The translations under genes were made by a program, and so were the position numbers. Shown here in pieces: positions 18,907 through 27,619 of a stretch of 64,000 bases of DNA (its first letter is position 1; each line of letters starts with the position of its first letter). Source of the DNA: Streptomyces pristinaespiralis (GTDB taxonomy: Bacteria > Actinomycetota > Actinomycetes > Streptomycetales > Streptomycetaceae); NCBI RefSeq assembly GCF_001278075.1, contig NZ_CP011340.1, positions 3,038,001-3,102,000 on the forward strand. Direction: 5' to 3'. A model generated the notes under the pieces. That model was not told where the DNA came from, did no database searches, and saw nothing but the letters and a program-made list of their open reading frames with translations.

Positions 18907-19808
18907 CACTGCCCCGGCCGCCCCTGAAGGTCGCGCTCGCCGCGTCGGTGAACGCGCTGCCGCGGGGCGCCGGGCTGGCGTACGAGCCGAAGTTCGACGG
19001 GCACCGCATGGTGATCTTCCGCATCGGCGGCGACGTGCTGCTGCAGGCCCGTTCCGGGCGGATCGTCACCGCCGCCTTCCCCGACCTGGCGGCCGCCGCC
19101 CGGGAGCTGCCGGAGGACACCGTGCTCGACGGGGAGGTGGTGGTGTGGCGCGACGGGCGCACCGACTTCGCCGCCGTGCAGAGACGCGCGGCCGCCACGG
19201 CGGGCCGGGCGCCCGCGCTGGCGCGCGCCCTGCCCGCTTCGTACGCCGCCTTCGACCTGCTCGCGGAGGCGGGCACGGATCTGCGCCCGCTCGCGTACGA
19301 GAAGCGGCGGGCGCGCCTGGTGGCGGTGGCCGGGCCGCTGGGGCCGCCGCTCCAGCCCGTACCGATGACACGGGACCGGACGGAGGCGGAGGGGTGGTAC
19401 GAGAGCCTGCCGGGGATCGGCGTCGAGGGACTGGTGATCAAGCGGCTGGACCAGCCGTACCGGGGCGGCGTGCGGCTGTGGCGCAAGCTGCGGCACACCC
19501 GCACCCACGACGCGGCCGTCGTCGGCTTCACCGGCAGCGGTGCGCGCCCGGCCGCGCTGGTCGTGGTGCTGCCCGACGACGACACACCGGTGGTGTCCGG
19601 CCCGATGCCGCCGGCGCTGCGGACGCAGGCGGCGGCGCTGCTCGCCGGCCGGGCAGGCGGCGCGAGCGGCACGGCGGTGGCGACCGGGATCGGCGAGGTC
19701 ACGTACCGGGTGGTGGAGCCGGGGGTGACGGCGGAGGTGGAGCTGGGCACGACGCGGCACACCGTGACGACGGTGATGCGGCTGCGGTCACCGGAAGAAC
19801 TCGATTAA
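18903..19808 (+). CDS. ATP-dependent DNA ligase (NHEJ cluster)
   Basis: The 301-residue protein begins directly with the adenylation domain. Lys30 in YEPKFDGHR is the residue that forms the AMP adduct. DGEVVVW (motif III) and EGLVIKR (motif IV) follow, with motif V near LWRKLRH and an OB-fold C-terminus. It is a minimal ATP ligase of LigC or LigD-ligase type. The GTG start overlaps the stop of the polymerase gene, so the two enzymes of LigD are split here into two coupled genes. The predicted role is sealing of Ku-bound ends. Confidence 0.93.
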   Translation: MTLPRPPLKVALAASVNALPRGAGLAYEPKFDGHRMVIFRIGGDVLLQARSGRIVTAAFPDLAAAARELPEDTVLDGEVVVWRDGRTDFAAVQRRAAATAGRAPALARALPASYAAFDLLAEAGTDLRPLAYEKRRARLVAVAGPLGPPLQPVPMTRDRTEAEGWYESLPGIGVEGLVIKRLDQPYRGGVRLWRKLRHTRTHDAAVVGFTGSGARPAALVVVLPDDDTPVVSGPMPPALRTQAAALLAGRAGGASGTAVATGIGEVTYRVVEPGVTAEVELGTTRHTVTTVMRLRSPEELD

Positions 19809-19822
19809 TCAAGTTTGACTAA
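19805..19822 (+). promoter_or_regulatory. AT-rich palindrome over a promoter -35 box
   Basis: TTAATCAAGTTTGACTAA is an 18-bp near-palindrome with one mismatched pair. It overlaps the ligase stop codon and contains TTGACT, a good -35 box for the NTF2-like gene 72 bp downstream. The base composition stands out from the GC-rich surroundings. A MarR- or TetR-type repressor site is likely; the repressor is not evident nearby. Confidence 0.5.
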
Positions 19823-19893
19823 TCGACTGTGGGGGCAGTACCTTCTGCGACGCACACGTGTGGCCCCCAGTTGATGAACGGCAAGGAGAAAGT

Positions 19894-20325
19894 GTGACCT
19901 TTCTGCCCGACACCGGATACACCCCGAGCGCGGAGGAACTGGCGAGCATCCAGGAGTGGTTCGCCGCCTACGACGCGCACAGCGCCAAGCGCGACGTCGG
20001 GCGCATGGCGGACATGGCAGTGTTCCCGCTCAACCTGATCAGCGACGACGCCGCGGGCAACGGCGCCTCCGCCCAGTGGGACCGCCGGCAGTTCGTCGAG
20101 ACCATGAGCCATGTGATGGGCGAAGGGAGCGACGACATCTCCTTCGAGTCGGTGCGGACCCCGGTCTTCCTCTCCCCCGCGATGGCCGTCGTCTTCACGG
20201 ACTCGACCATGACCATGGACGGCCGGACCCAGCAGCTGCGCTACGCCGACATCCTGATCAAGCAGGACGGCACGTGGGCGTTCCAGACGATGATGCAGGG
20301 CGGCTGGGGGGACAACCTCCGCTAG
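19894..20325 (+). CDS. NTF2-like (SnoaL/DUF4440-type) protein
   Basis: The 143-residue protein has the NTF2 cone pattern. Helices come first (SAEELASIQEWFAAYDAHSA, VGRMADMAVFPLNLISD), then beta strands ending AFQTMMQGGW. Such proteins act as small-molecule isomerases, cyclases or stress-binding proteins; no catalytic set can be assigned. The start is GTG 19894, since AAGGAG lies 5 bases before it. The upstream palindrome suggests regulation apart from the repair genes. A 16-bp-stem hairpin follows the stop. Confidence 0.72.
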   Translation: MTFLPDTGYTPSAEELASIQEWFAAYDAHSAKRDVGRMADMAVFPLNLISDDAAGNGASAQWDRRQFVETMSHVMGEGSDDISFESVRTPVFLSPAMAVVFTDSTMTMDGRTQQLRYADILIKQDGTWAFQTMMQGGWGDNLR

Positions 20326-20330
20326 AAACG

Positions 20331-20382
20331 GCCCTGCCGGCCGGGGGGCGTCATCCCCCGGCATCTCCCCGGCCGGCAGGGC
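20331..20382 (+). terminator. Terminator hairpin after the NTF2-like gene
   Basis: GCCCTGCCGGCCGGGG pairs perfectly with CCCCGGCCGGCAGGGC over a 20-nt loop that can itself pair GGGG with CCCC. It starts 6 bp after the stop. Confidence 0.75.
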
Positions 20383-20547
20383 GCGAGCACCGCGGGCACC
20401 GCCTCGCGGCGACGGTGCGACGACGGTGCGGACCGTCCCGCGACGGCGGCAACAGGCCTGGATTCAACAACCCCGAGACAACCCCGCCCGATACCGGTCA
20501 GGATGTCGGATCCTTGGGGCACACTTCCCCCAGACACAGGGTTGAGA

Positions 20548-20563
20548 CCCAAGGTTTCTTGGG
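20548..20563 (+). promoter_or_regulatory. Small hairpin just before the HEAT-protein ribosome-binding site
   Basis: CCCAAG-GTTT-CTTGGG forms a perfect 6-bp stem whose 3' arm runs directly into the ribosome-binding site GGGAGGGGGA. If transcribed it could partly hide the binding site. Its role is not shown. Confidence 0.3.
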
Positions 20564-20575
20564 AGGGGGACAATC

Positions 20576-22705
20576 GTGTTCGCGGGAATCGACGAGGTCG
20601 AGTGGGCCTCTCTGGAACACGCCTACGGCCCGGCCGACGATGTGCCGGAGCTGCTGCGCGGACTGGCCTCCGGAGATCCCGCCGAGCGCGAGAGCGCACT
20701 CGACGCCATGTACGGGGCCGTGCACCACCAGGGCGACGTGTACGACTCGACGCTGGCCTGCATCCCGTTCCTGATGGAGCTGGTCGCCGACCCCGCGGTC
20801 GAGGACCGGGGCGGCATCGTCGAACTGCTCACCAGCATCGGCAGCATCGATCTGGACGGCGACGACGAACTCGACCCCGAGGACGAGGAGTTCGAGGACG
20901 CCGCCAACTACGCCATGGCCGCCTCCGCGGTCACCGCGGGCGCCGACGTGTTCCTCGGCCTGGTGGACGACCCGGACCGGGGCGTGCGGCTCGCCGCCCC
21001 GCTCGCGCTGGCCACCCTGCACACCGACCCGGTGCGGGTCCTGCGCCTCCTGCGGTCCCGGCTGGACGCCGAGCACGACGCGGAGGTGCGGCTCGCGTGC
21101 GTGGAGGCCACCGGGCGGATCGCGCTGCGGCACCAAGGCCTGCTGCCCGAGGTGGTGGAGTGGCTCACCGGGCTCTCCGGGATGGCGTACGGAGCGGGGC
21201 TCCGGCTGGCCGCGATCGCGCAGCTCGCCCGGTGCGCCCCCGGGGCGCTGCCCTCCGACGTGGTGCCCGGGGTGACGGGACTGCTGCGCGAGCTGCGCAC
21301 GGAACCGGTGGCGGCGGTCCCGGCGGCCGAACGGCTGCCGTCACCGACGCTGCTCGGCCAGCTGCGCCAGGTGCGGGCCGCCGACACCGTCGGCCGCCGC
21401 GCGCCCTGGACGGCCGACCTCCTGCGCACCCTCCACTCGGGCCTCGGCGACCGGGTCGAGGACCGGATAGCCCTGCTGGCCGACCAGCTGTGCAGCCCGG
21501 ACCGGGCGCAGCGGATCGACGCCGTGCGGATGAGCAGCGCGCTGCTGCGCACCTGGCGGGGCGCGTACGGGGAGCTGGTCGGCCTCATCGGCGACCAGCT
21601 CGCGGACCCGGAACCGCGCCTCGCCGCCGCGGCGGCGTACGCCCTGGGGGACCTGTTCTCCCTGGCGGAGCCCGCGGCGGACGCGCTGGCGCGGCGGCTG
21701 GCCGCCGAGCCGGGCAGCTGGGTGCGCGAGTGGGAGAGCGGGCCGCCGACGCTGGGCCCGGCCGCCCTGGCGCTCGCGCGGGCCGGCGACGCGCGGGTGG
21801 TGCCCGTGCTGGCGCGGCTCCTGGAGCGGCCCGACGTGCCTCGGGACCTCGGGCACTCGCTGGACCGGCTGGGCGGGCGCGCCGCCGCCCTGGCCCCGGC
21901 GCTGCGCGAGCGGCTGGACGAACTGGAGCTGGACGACCGGTCGCCCGAGGGCGCCCTTCCGCTGCTGCACGGGCTGTCCGCGCTGGGGGCGGACACGGCG
22001 GCGGGCTCGGTGCCCGCGGTGCTGCGGGTGCTGCGGGAGGCGTCCGGCGAGCGGCGGGCCTTCCTGGCCGACGCGGCGGTGCGGACGCTCACCGCCTTCG
22101 GGCCCGCCGCGCAGGAGGCGGTGCCGCATCTGCGGGGGCTGCTGCGGGAGGCGGGGTACGAGCCGGCGGCGGCCCGGCGGTCCGCCTGCGGCGCGGTGGC
22201 CTGCTTACCGCCGGAGGCGGCCGCCAGGGCGGCGGGCGCCCTATGGGCGATCGAGGGCGACGCGGCCGCGGTCGTACCGGTGCTGTGCGCGGTGCTGACC
22301 GCGCCGGAGCAGGCGGCCCGCAGGTCCGCGGCCTCGGTGCTCGCCGCCATGGGGCCGGCCGGGGCGCCCGCCGCGCCGCAGCTCGCCAGGCTGCTGCGGT
22401 CGATGGAACCGTGGACGCGGGTGCGGGCGGCGGTGGCGCTGTGGCGGGTCACGGATGACCCCGAGGGCGCGTGGCCGGTGCTGCGCGCGGCCTGGGAGAC
22501 GATGCCGCGCACCCGCGGGCCCGCCGCGGCGTGCCTGGCGGACATGACCACGGCGGGCGCAGCGGGAGCCGTGGGTCTCCTCGACCGCGAGCTGCTGTCC
22601 GCAAGACGTCATAACGCGATCGACAACGGGGCGGACAGTCATGACATCGTGGAGGACGAGAGACTGCTGGCGCTGTGCCGGCGGGCGGTCCACCGCAGGC
22701 CATGA
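20576..22705 (+). CDS. HEAT-repeat (PBS-lyase-like) protein with a TTA codon
   Basis: The 709-residue protein is made almost wholly of paired helices with Ala/Leu spacing. Examples are DVFLGLVDDPDRGVRLAAPLA, VLALARAGDARVVPVLARLL and PQLARLLRSMEPWTRVRAAV, as in HEAT/PBS-lyase repeats. No catalytic domain, signal peptide or membrane segment is visible, so a cytoplasmic scaffold is likely. An acidic stretch lies near residue 100. GTG 20576 is preceded by the strong GGGAGGGGGA. Codon 544 is TTA (22205-22207), so full-length product should appear only when bldA tRNA is available, usually late in development. The zinc-ribbon gene follows 57 bp downstream. Confidence 0.88.
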   Translation: MFAGIDEVEWASLEHAYGPADDVPELLRGLASGDPAERESALDAMYGAVHHQGDVYDSTLACIPFLMELVADPAVEDRGGIVELLTSIGSIDLDGDDELDPEDEEFEDAANYAMAASAVTAGADVFLGLVDDPDRGVRLAAPLALATLHTDPVRVLRLLRSRLDAEHDAEVRLACVEATGRIALRHQGLLPEVVEWLTGLSGMAYGAGLRLAAIAQLARCAPGALPSDVVPGVTGLLRELRTEPVAAVPAAERLPSPTLLGQLRQVRAADTVGRRAPWTADLLRTLHSGLGDRVEDRIALLADQLCSPDRAQRIDAVRMSSALLRTWRGAYGELVGLIGDQLADPEPRLAAAAAYALGDLFSLAEPAADALARRLAAEPGSWVREWESGPPTLGPAALALARAGDARVVPVLARLLERPDVPRDLGHSLDRLGGRAAALAPALRERLDELELDDRSPEGALPLLHGLSALGADTAAGSVPAVLRVLREASGERRAFLADAAVRTLTAFGPAAQEAVPHLRGLLREAGYEPAAARRSACGAVACLPPEAAARAAGALWAIEGDAAAVVPVLCAVLTAPEQAARRSAASVLAAMGPAGAPAAPQLARLLRSMEPWTRVRAAVALWRVTDDPEGAWPVLRAAWETMPRTRGPAAACLADMTTAGAAGAVGLLDRELLSARRHNAIDNGADSHDIVEDERLLALCRRAVHRRP

Positions 22706-22762
22706 CTTCGCAAGTCCGGGCGGAGCGTGACGGCGGACCATGAACGGGGAGGACCCGACAGC

Positions 22763-23071
22763 ATGATCATCTTCGGCACCAAGGGATACATCTACCAGCT
22801 GGCGATACTGACGCTGGTGTGCGGCCACTGCGGCAATCCCTCCGCGCACACCCTCAGGAAGCGCGTCACCAAGTTCACGCTGTTCTTCGTGCCGCTGTTC
22901 CCCTTCTCCACGAAGTACTCCACCCAGTGCACCTTCTGCGGCGCGGAGCAGCAGATCTCCTCGGAGCAGGCGCAGCAGCTCCAGGCGCAGTCCGCGGGCG
23001 GCGGCCAGGGCGCCCAGGGCGGTCAGCCGCAGCAGACCCAGCAGCCGGGGCAGCACCCCTACCAGCGCTGA
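22763..23071 (+). CDS. Zinc-ribbon domain protein
   Basis: The 102-residue protein starts MIIFGTKGYIYQL, with an N-terminal hydrophobic stretch. Two cysteine pairs follow (VCGHCG and CTFCGAE) about 46 residues apart, as in a split zinc ribbon. Between them lies the hydrophobic FTLFFVPLFPFSTKYS. The C-terminal third is a Gln/Gly-rich tail (QQ, GGQ and QPQQ repeats) with low complexity. ATG 22763 is selected because GGGGAGG lies about 10 bases before it. The family is conserved in Streptomyces but its function is unknown. A hairpin follows the stop. Confidence 0.82.
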   Translation: MIIFGTKGYIYQLAILTLVCGHCGNPSAHTLRKRVTKFTLFFVPLFPFSTKYSTQCTFCGAEQQISSEQAQQLQAQSAGGGQGAQGGQPQQTQQPGQHPYQR

Positions 23072-23094
23072 ACCGCCGGCGGCGCGGGCGCGGC

Positions 23095-23114
23095 GGGCGG
23101 AGAGGATTCTCCGC
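23095..23114 (+). terminator. Hairpin after the zinc-ribbon gene
   Basis: A perfect 8-bp stem GGCGGAGA / TCTCCGCC with the 4-nt loop GGAT lies 23 bp after the stop. It separates this gene from the FtsW/PBP operon. Confidence 0.65.
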
Positions 23115-23209
23115 CGTCGGCCGACGCTGCGTGACGGCCCATCTGTTCGACGTCGGCGCACTATGACATAAAGGGACAAACGGACGCGCCGCTTGCTACG
23201 TTGCGTGGC

Positions 23210-24601
23210 ATGACCGCAACGAGAGCGGGCACTTCGGCGCCCGAGCCGCGCCCCGCGCCCCGTCCGCCCAAGCGGCGGGGCGTCGAACTGTCGCTCCTCC
23301 TCGGCGCCGTCGCCATCTGCGTCCACGGCTACGTCGCCGTCGGTCTCGCCAGGAACGGCGCCGTGCCGCCGGACGCCGTCGGCTACGGGGCGGGCCTCGG
23401 CGTCCTGGCACTCCTCGCGCACCTGGCCGTACGCCTGCGGGCGCCCTACGCCGATCCCCTGCTGCTGCCGATCGCGGTCCTGCTCAACGGCCTCGGGCTG
23501 GTCCTGATCTACCGGCTGGACCTTCAGACCCCGCTCGACCGCGCGGCCCCCGCCCAGCTCGTCTGGTCCACCTCCGGGGTCGCCCTGTTCATCGTGGCGG
23601 TCGTCGTGCTGCGCGACCACAGGATCCTCCAGCGGTACGCGTACATCAGCGTCACGGCCGCCCTCGCGCTGCTCTGCGCCCCGATCTTCTTTCCCGCGGT
23701 CAACGGCGCCAGGATCTGGATCAGGATGGGGCAGCTGTCCTTCCAGCCGGGCGAGTTCGCGAAGGTGCTGCTGGCCGTCTTCTTCGCCGCGTACCTCGCC
23801 GTCAACCGGGGCGCCCTCACCCGTGCCGGCCGGCTGATCCACCGACTGCGGCTCCCCGCCGGCCGGGTGCTCGGACCGATCGTCGCGGTGTGGCTGGTCA
23901 GCGTCGGCGTCCTCGTCCTCGAACGGGATCTCGGCACCTCGCTGCTCTTCTTCGGTCTCTTCGTCGTCATGCTCTACGTGGCCACCGGCCGGACCGGCTG
24001 GATCCTCGTCGGCCTGCTGCTGGCGTCCGCGGGCGCGTACGCCGTCGGCTCGCTCGAGCCGCACGTCCACGGCCGGGTGGAGGACTGGCTCGACCCGTAC
24101 GCCGGCATCGAGTCCGGGCAGGGCGCCGGCCAACTGGCCCAGTCCCTCTTCGCCTTCGCCGCCGGGGGGATGCTGGGCACCGGCCTGGGACTCGGCCACT
24201 CCACGCTGATCGGCTTCGCCACCAAGTCGGACTTCATCCTCGCCACCGCGGGCGAGGAACTGGGGCTGGTCGGCCTCAGCGCGATCTTCCTGCTGTACGG
24301 GCTGCTGGTCGCCCGCGGACTGAGCGCCGGGCTCGCGATGCGCGATCCGTTCGGCAGCCTCCTCGCGGTCGGCCTCTCCTCCATCGTCGCGCTCCAGGTG
24401 TTCGTCATCGCGGGCGGGGTGACGGGTCTGATCCCGCTGACGGGCATGGCGATGCCGTTCCTCGCGCAGGGCGGCTCGTCCGTGGTCACCAACTGGCTCA
24501 TCGTGGCGCTGCTGGTCCGGCTCAGCCATTCGGCCCGCATGCCGCTGCCCGTGCCCGTGGAGGTGGGCGTCCATGCCCCGGCTCCGGCGGTGCGGCAGTG
24601 A
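23210..24601 (+). CDS. SEDS-family glycosyltransferase (FtsW/RodA/SpoVE)
   Basis: The 463-residue protein has a Pro-rich cytoplasmic N-terminus and about ten to twelve membrane segments. SEDS hallmarks include NGARIWIRMGQLSFQPGEFAK, GTSLLFFGLFVVML, DFILATAGEELGLVG and a C-terminal TGMAMPFLAQGGSS. SEDS proteins polymerise lipid II into glycan strands together with a class B PBP, which is the next gene. ATG 23210 is preferred; TACGTT lies 7 bases before it with GGGACA 18 bp further up, so a leaderless promoter is likely. TTG 23201 is an alternative. The stop overlaps the PBP start by 4 bp. It is probably a second copy beside the division FtsW and the RodA pair usual in Streptomyces. Confidence 0.95.
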   Translation: MTATRAGTSAPEPRPAPRPPKRRGVELSLLLGAVAICVHGYVAVGLARNGAVPPDAVGYGAGLGVLALLAHLAVRLRAPYADPLLLPIAVLLNGLGLVLIYRLDLQTPLDRAAPAQLVWSTSGVALFIVAVVVLRDHRILQRYAYISVTAALALLCAPIFFPAVNGARIWIRMGQLSFQPGEFAKVLLAVFFAAYLAVNRGALTRAGRLIHRLRLPAGRVLGPIVAVWLVSVGVLVLERDLGTSLLFFGLFVVMLYVATGRTGWILVGLLLASAGAYAVGSLEPHVHGRVEDWLDPYAGIESGQGAGQLAQSLFAFAAGGMLGTGLGLGHSTLIGFATKSDFILATAGEELGLVGLSAIFLLYGLLVARGLSAGLAMRDPFGSLLAVGLSSIVALQVFVIAGGVTGLIPLTGMAMPFLAQGGSSVVTNWLIVALLVRLSHSARMPLPVPVEVGVHAPAPAVRQ

Positions 24602-26058
24602 CCGGACACATCCGGCACACCGCCGTGTTCAGCCTGCTGCTCCTGCTCGCACTGCTGGGCAACGCCGCCCGCGTCCAGGTGCTGGAGGCGTCGGCCCTCG
24701 GGAAGAACCCGGCCAACCGCCGGGCGGCGATCGCCCGTTACGCCGAGCCGCGCGGGGACATCCTGGTCGACGGGAAGCCGGTCACCGGGTCCAAGGACAC
24801 CGGTGAGCAGCTCCGTCACGAACGCACCTACCGCGACGGTCCGCTGTACGCTCCGGTGACCGGGTACTCGTCGCAGACCTACGGCACCTCGTTCGTCGAG
24901 CACGCGCAGGACCCGGTCCTCAGCGGCAGCGATCCGCTGCTGGCGCCCTTCCCGTTCTGGGGGGACCTGACCCGCAGCCGGCCCGCCGGCGGGGACGTCG
25001 CCACCACCATCAGGGCGTCCGTGCAGCAGGCCGCGTACCGGGGGCTCGCGGGCAGGCGGGGCGCCGTCGCGGCGATCGAGCCGTCGACGGGGAAGATCCT
25101 GGCCCTGGTCAGCAGCCCCTCCTACGATCCGGGGCTGCTGTCCGGCAACGGGCCCGAGGTCTCCCGGGCCTGGGCCCGGCTGAACGGCGCGGACGCGCAG
25201 CCGATGCTGAACCGCGCGGTCCGCCAGACCTATCCCCCCGGCTCCGCGTTCAAGATCGTGACCGCGGCCGCGGCCCTGGAGAGCGGCGTCGTCGACGACG
25301 TGGACGCGCCGACGCGGACACCGGAGCCGTACCTGCTGCCCGGCACCCGTACCCCGCTGCCGAACGCGACGAAGGGGTGCGAGGACGCCTCCCTCGCCTA
25401 CGCGATCCAGTGGTCGTGCAACACCGTGATGGCGAACCTCGGAGCGCGGGTCGGCCTGCGGGACATGGTCGCCACCGCCCGCGGCTTCGGCTTCAACGAC
25501 CCCGGGCTGCGGATCCCCTCGGGCGTGACGGCCTCCAACTTCGACACCGACATGTCCCCCGACCAGCTGGCGCTGTCCTCGATCGGGCAGTTCAACACGA
25601 CGGCCACACCCCTGCAGATGGCGATGGTCGCGGCGGCCGTCGCGAGCGGCGGCGACATCCGCAGCCCCTACCTCGTGGAGCGGGTGACCAGGTCGAACGG
25701 CGACCTGGTCGCCCAGAACGGCCCCCGCGCCTACCGCCAGGCGATGACCCCGGTCACGGCGCAGCGGCTGCGCGAGCTGATGGTGCGGGCCGTGGAGGAG
25801 GGCACGGGAGAGAACGCGGCGATCGCGGGCGCCACCGTCGGCGGCAAGACGGGTACCGCGCAGCACGGCATCGACAACTCCGGCCTGCCGTACGCCTGGT
25901 TCATCGGGTGGGCACAGGCCTACGACGCGCCCCGGCCGGGGGTGGCTCTGGCCGTGGTCGTCGAGGACGCGTCCGCGGTACGCGACGACATCAGCGGCGG
26001 CGGCAGCGCCGCCCCGGTCGCGCGGGCCGTGATGAGGGCGGCATTGTGGGGTCCATGA
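24598..26058 (+). CDS. Class B penicillin-binding protein (transpeptidase)
   Basis: The 486-residue protein has one N-terminal membrane anchor ([20 protein letters not shown]), a short PBP dimer-like region with YAEPRGDIL, and an intact transpeptidase domain. The active-site Ser216 and Lys219 are in PPGSAFK, SCN is at 273-275, and KTG is at 417-419 in GGKTGTAQ. It should cross-link peptidoglycan outside the membrane together with the SEDS protein encoded just before it. The GTG start overlaps the upstream stop, and its own stop overlaps the amidase start (ATGA). It resembles the PbpA type of actinobacteria. Confidence 0.95.
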   Translation: MTGHIRHTAVFSLLLLLALLGNAARVQVLEASALGKNPANRRAAIARYAEPRGDILVDGKPVTGSKDTGEQLRHERTYRDGPLYAPVTGYSSQTYGTSFVEHAQDPVLSGSDPLLAPFPFWGDLTRSRPAGGDVATTIRASVQQAAYRGLAGRRGAVAAIEPSTGKILALVSSPSYDPGLLSGNGPEVSRAWARLNGADAQPMLNRAVRQTYPPGSAFKIVTAAAALESGVVDDVDAPTRTPEPYLLPGTRTPLPNATKGCEDASLAYAIQWSCNTVMANLGARVGLRDMVATARGFGFNDPGLRIPSGVTASNFDTDMSPDQLALSSIGQFNTTATPLQMAMVAAAVASGGDIRSPYLVERVTRSNGDLVAQNGPRAYRQAMTPVTAQRLRELMVRAVEEGTGENAAIAGATVGGKTGTAQHGIDNSGLPYAWFIGWAQAYDAPRPGVALAVVVEDASAVRDDISGGGSAAPVARAVMRAALWGP

Positions 26059-27113
26059 ACATCGCTGCGGCGCTCGACGCCATCGGGCGGCTCGACGCGG
26101 AGGTGAGCGCCTTCGTCGAGGTGTGGGCCGAGCAGGCGCTCGCCCGTGAAGTCTCGACGGACACCCGACTCCCCCTGGCCGGTGTGCCGTTCGCGGTGAA
26201 GGGCCCGTCGGGCATCCGGTCCCACGCGGCGCGGCGGCTCACCGCCGCGGGCGCCGTGGCCGTCGGTTCGACGTCGGTACCCGGGCCCGGCACCCCCTGG
26301 CAGACCTGGGGCCTCGGCGCGCACGGCCCGACCCGCAACCCCTGGCGGGCGGACCGCACTCCCGGCGGGTCCTCGGCGGGGTCGGCCGCCGCGGTCGCGG
26401 CGGGCATGGTGGGGCTGGCGACCGGCAGCGACGGTGCGGGGTCCGTGCGGATCCCGGCGGCCTGGTGCTCGGTGTTCGGGCTGAAGACGACGAACGGGCT
26501 GCTTCCCTCGCCCGACCGCACGGGCCTGGCCTCCGCGGGAGTCCTCACGCCGACGGCCGCGGACGCACGGGCGTATCTGCGCTGCGTACTGGACATGTGT
26601 GAGCCGTCGCCCCCGGTGCTTCCGCTGCCGGCGGTGTGGTCGCCCGACCTGGGCTTCGCGGACACCGAACCGGAGGTGGCGGCGGTCGCGCTGGCGGCGG
26701 TGGAGCGGCTGGCGTTGGCCGGTGTCGTCACGCTCGCGGAGACCCGCCCGGTGCTGCTGGACCCGTGCGACGCGTGGCTGGCGGTACGGGGCGGCCGGCC
26801 GGCGCGGGGAGCCGGGGTGCGGGCCGAGAACGACCGCCGTCTGGACGCCCTGTTCGCCGACGCGGCCGTCCTGCTGACGCCCGCCACCCCCAACCGGCCG
26901 CACGGCCACGACGGTCCCGGGGCGGACGTCTACTCGACCGCGCTGACCTGGGCGTTCAACCTGAGCGGCCATCCGGCGGCCAGCATCCCGGCCGGCTTCA
27001 CGAGCGACGGCTGCCCGGTCGGGCTCCAGATGGTGGCGGCCCGGGGCGCGGACGTCTCACTGGTCGAAATGGCGGTGGCGGCGCAGAAGTGCCTGATTAC
27101 TGTGCGGCCATGA
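26055..27113 (+). CDS. Amidase-signature enzyme (short form)
   Basis: The 352-residue protein keeps the amidase-signature triad. The Lys is in [11 protein letters not shown], the cis-Ser in [16 protein letters not shown], and the nucleophile Ser in [23 protein letters not shown] follows as in the family. At 352 residues it is about 100 shorter than usual, with the loss in the C-terminal half, but [14 protein letters not shown] of the C-terminus is present. It should hydrolyse an amide bond in the cytoplasm; the substrate is unknown. There is no signal peptide, so a direct wall-hydrolase role is unlikely. Its start overlaps the PBP stop and its end overlaps the DUF3291 gene. Confidence 0.88.
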   Translation: MNIAAALDAIGRLDAEVSAFVEVWAEQALAREVSTDTRLPLAGVPFAVKGPSGIRSHAARRLTAAGAVAVGSTSVPGPGTPWQTWGLGAHGPTRNPWRADRTPGGSSAGSAAAVAAGMVGLATGSDGAGSVRIPAAWCSVFGLKTTNGLLPSPDRTGLASAGVLTPTAADARAYLRCVLDMCEPSPPVLPLPAVWSPDLGFADTEPEVAAVALAAVERLALAGVVTLAETRPVLLDPCDAWLAVRGGRPARGAGVRAENDRRLDALFADAAVLLTPATPNRPHGHDGPGADVYSTALTWAFNLSGHPAASIPAGFTSDGCPVGLQMVAARGADVSLVEMAVAAQKCLITVRP

Positions 27114-27562
27114 CCTCCTACGAGCTCGCCCAGGTGAACATAGGCCGCCTCAAACACCCGCTGGACTCACCGCAGTTGAAGGACTTCGTGGACAACCTCG
27201 TCCCCGTCAACGCGGTCGCGGACGCCGCCGACGGATTCGTCTGGCGGCTCCAGACGGAGGCCGGGGACGCGACCGATCTGCGGGTCTTCGGCGACGACTG
27301 GCTGATCGTGAACATGTCGGTGTGGCGGGACACCGACTCCCTGACCGCCTTCATGTACCAGGGTACGCACCGGGAGCTGCTGGCCCGGCGCTACGAGTTC
27401 TTCGAGCGGATGCGGGAGGTGATGACGACGCTGTGGTGGGTCCCGGCCGGTCACCGGCCGACGGTCCGCGAGGCGGAGGAGCGCCTGCTGCACATCCGCG
27501 AACACGGTCCGACGCAGCAGGCGTTCACCCTGCGGAAGTCGTTCCCCGCGCCGGTGGGGTGA
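27110..27562 (+). CDS. DUF3291 family protein
   Basis: The 150-residue protein begins [19 protein letters not shown] and contains [17 protein letters not shown] and the tryptophan-rich [13 protein letters not shown], all hallmarks of DUF3291. The fold is related to dimeric ferredoxin-like proteins such as antibiotic monooxygenases, but no activity is known. ATG 27110 overlaps the amidase stop (ATGA). TACTGT lies 6 bases upstream of the start, which would also fit a leaderless internal promoter, so it may be expressed on its own as well as in the operon. A hairpin lies after the stop. Confidence 0.86.
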   Translation: MTSYELAQVNIGRLKHPLDSPQLKDFVDNLVPVNAVADAADGFVWRLQTEAGDATDLRVFGDDWLIVNMSVWRDTDSLTAFMYQGTHRELLARRYEFFERMREVMTTLWWVPAGHRPTVREAEERLLHIREHGPTQQAFTLRKSFPAPVG

Positions 27563-27599
27563 TCAGCGGCGCCGGCCGGCCGCGCGGGACCGACGCCAC

Positions 27600-27619
27600 C
27601 CGGGTGCGGTCGCACCCGG
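27600..27619. terminator. Bidirectional hairpin between DUF3291 and the ferritin-like gene
   Basis: An 8-bp stem CCGGGTGC / GCACCCGG with loop GGTC ends one base before the stop of the minus-strand gene and 37 bp after the DUF3291 stop. It can serve both convergent transcripts. Confidence 0.65.
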
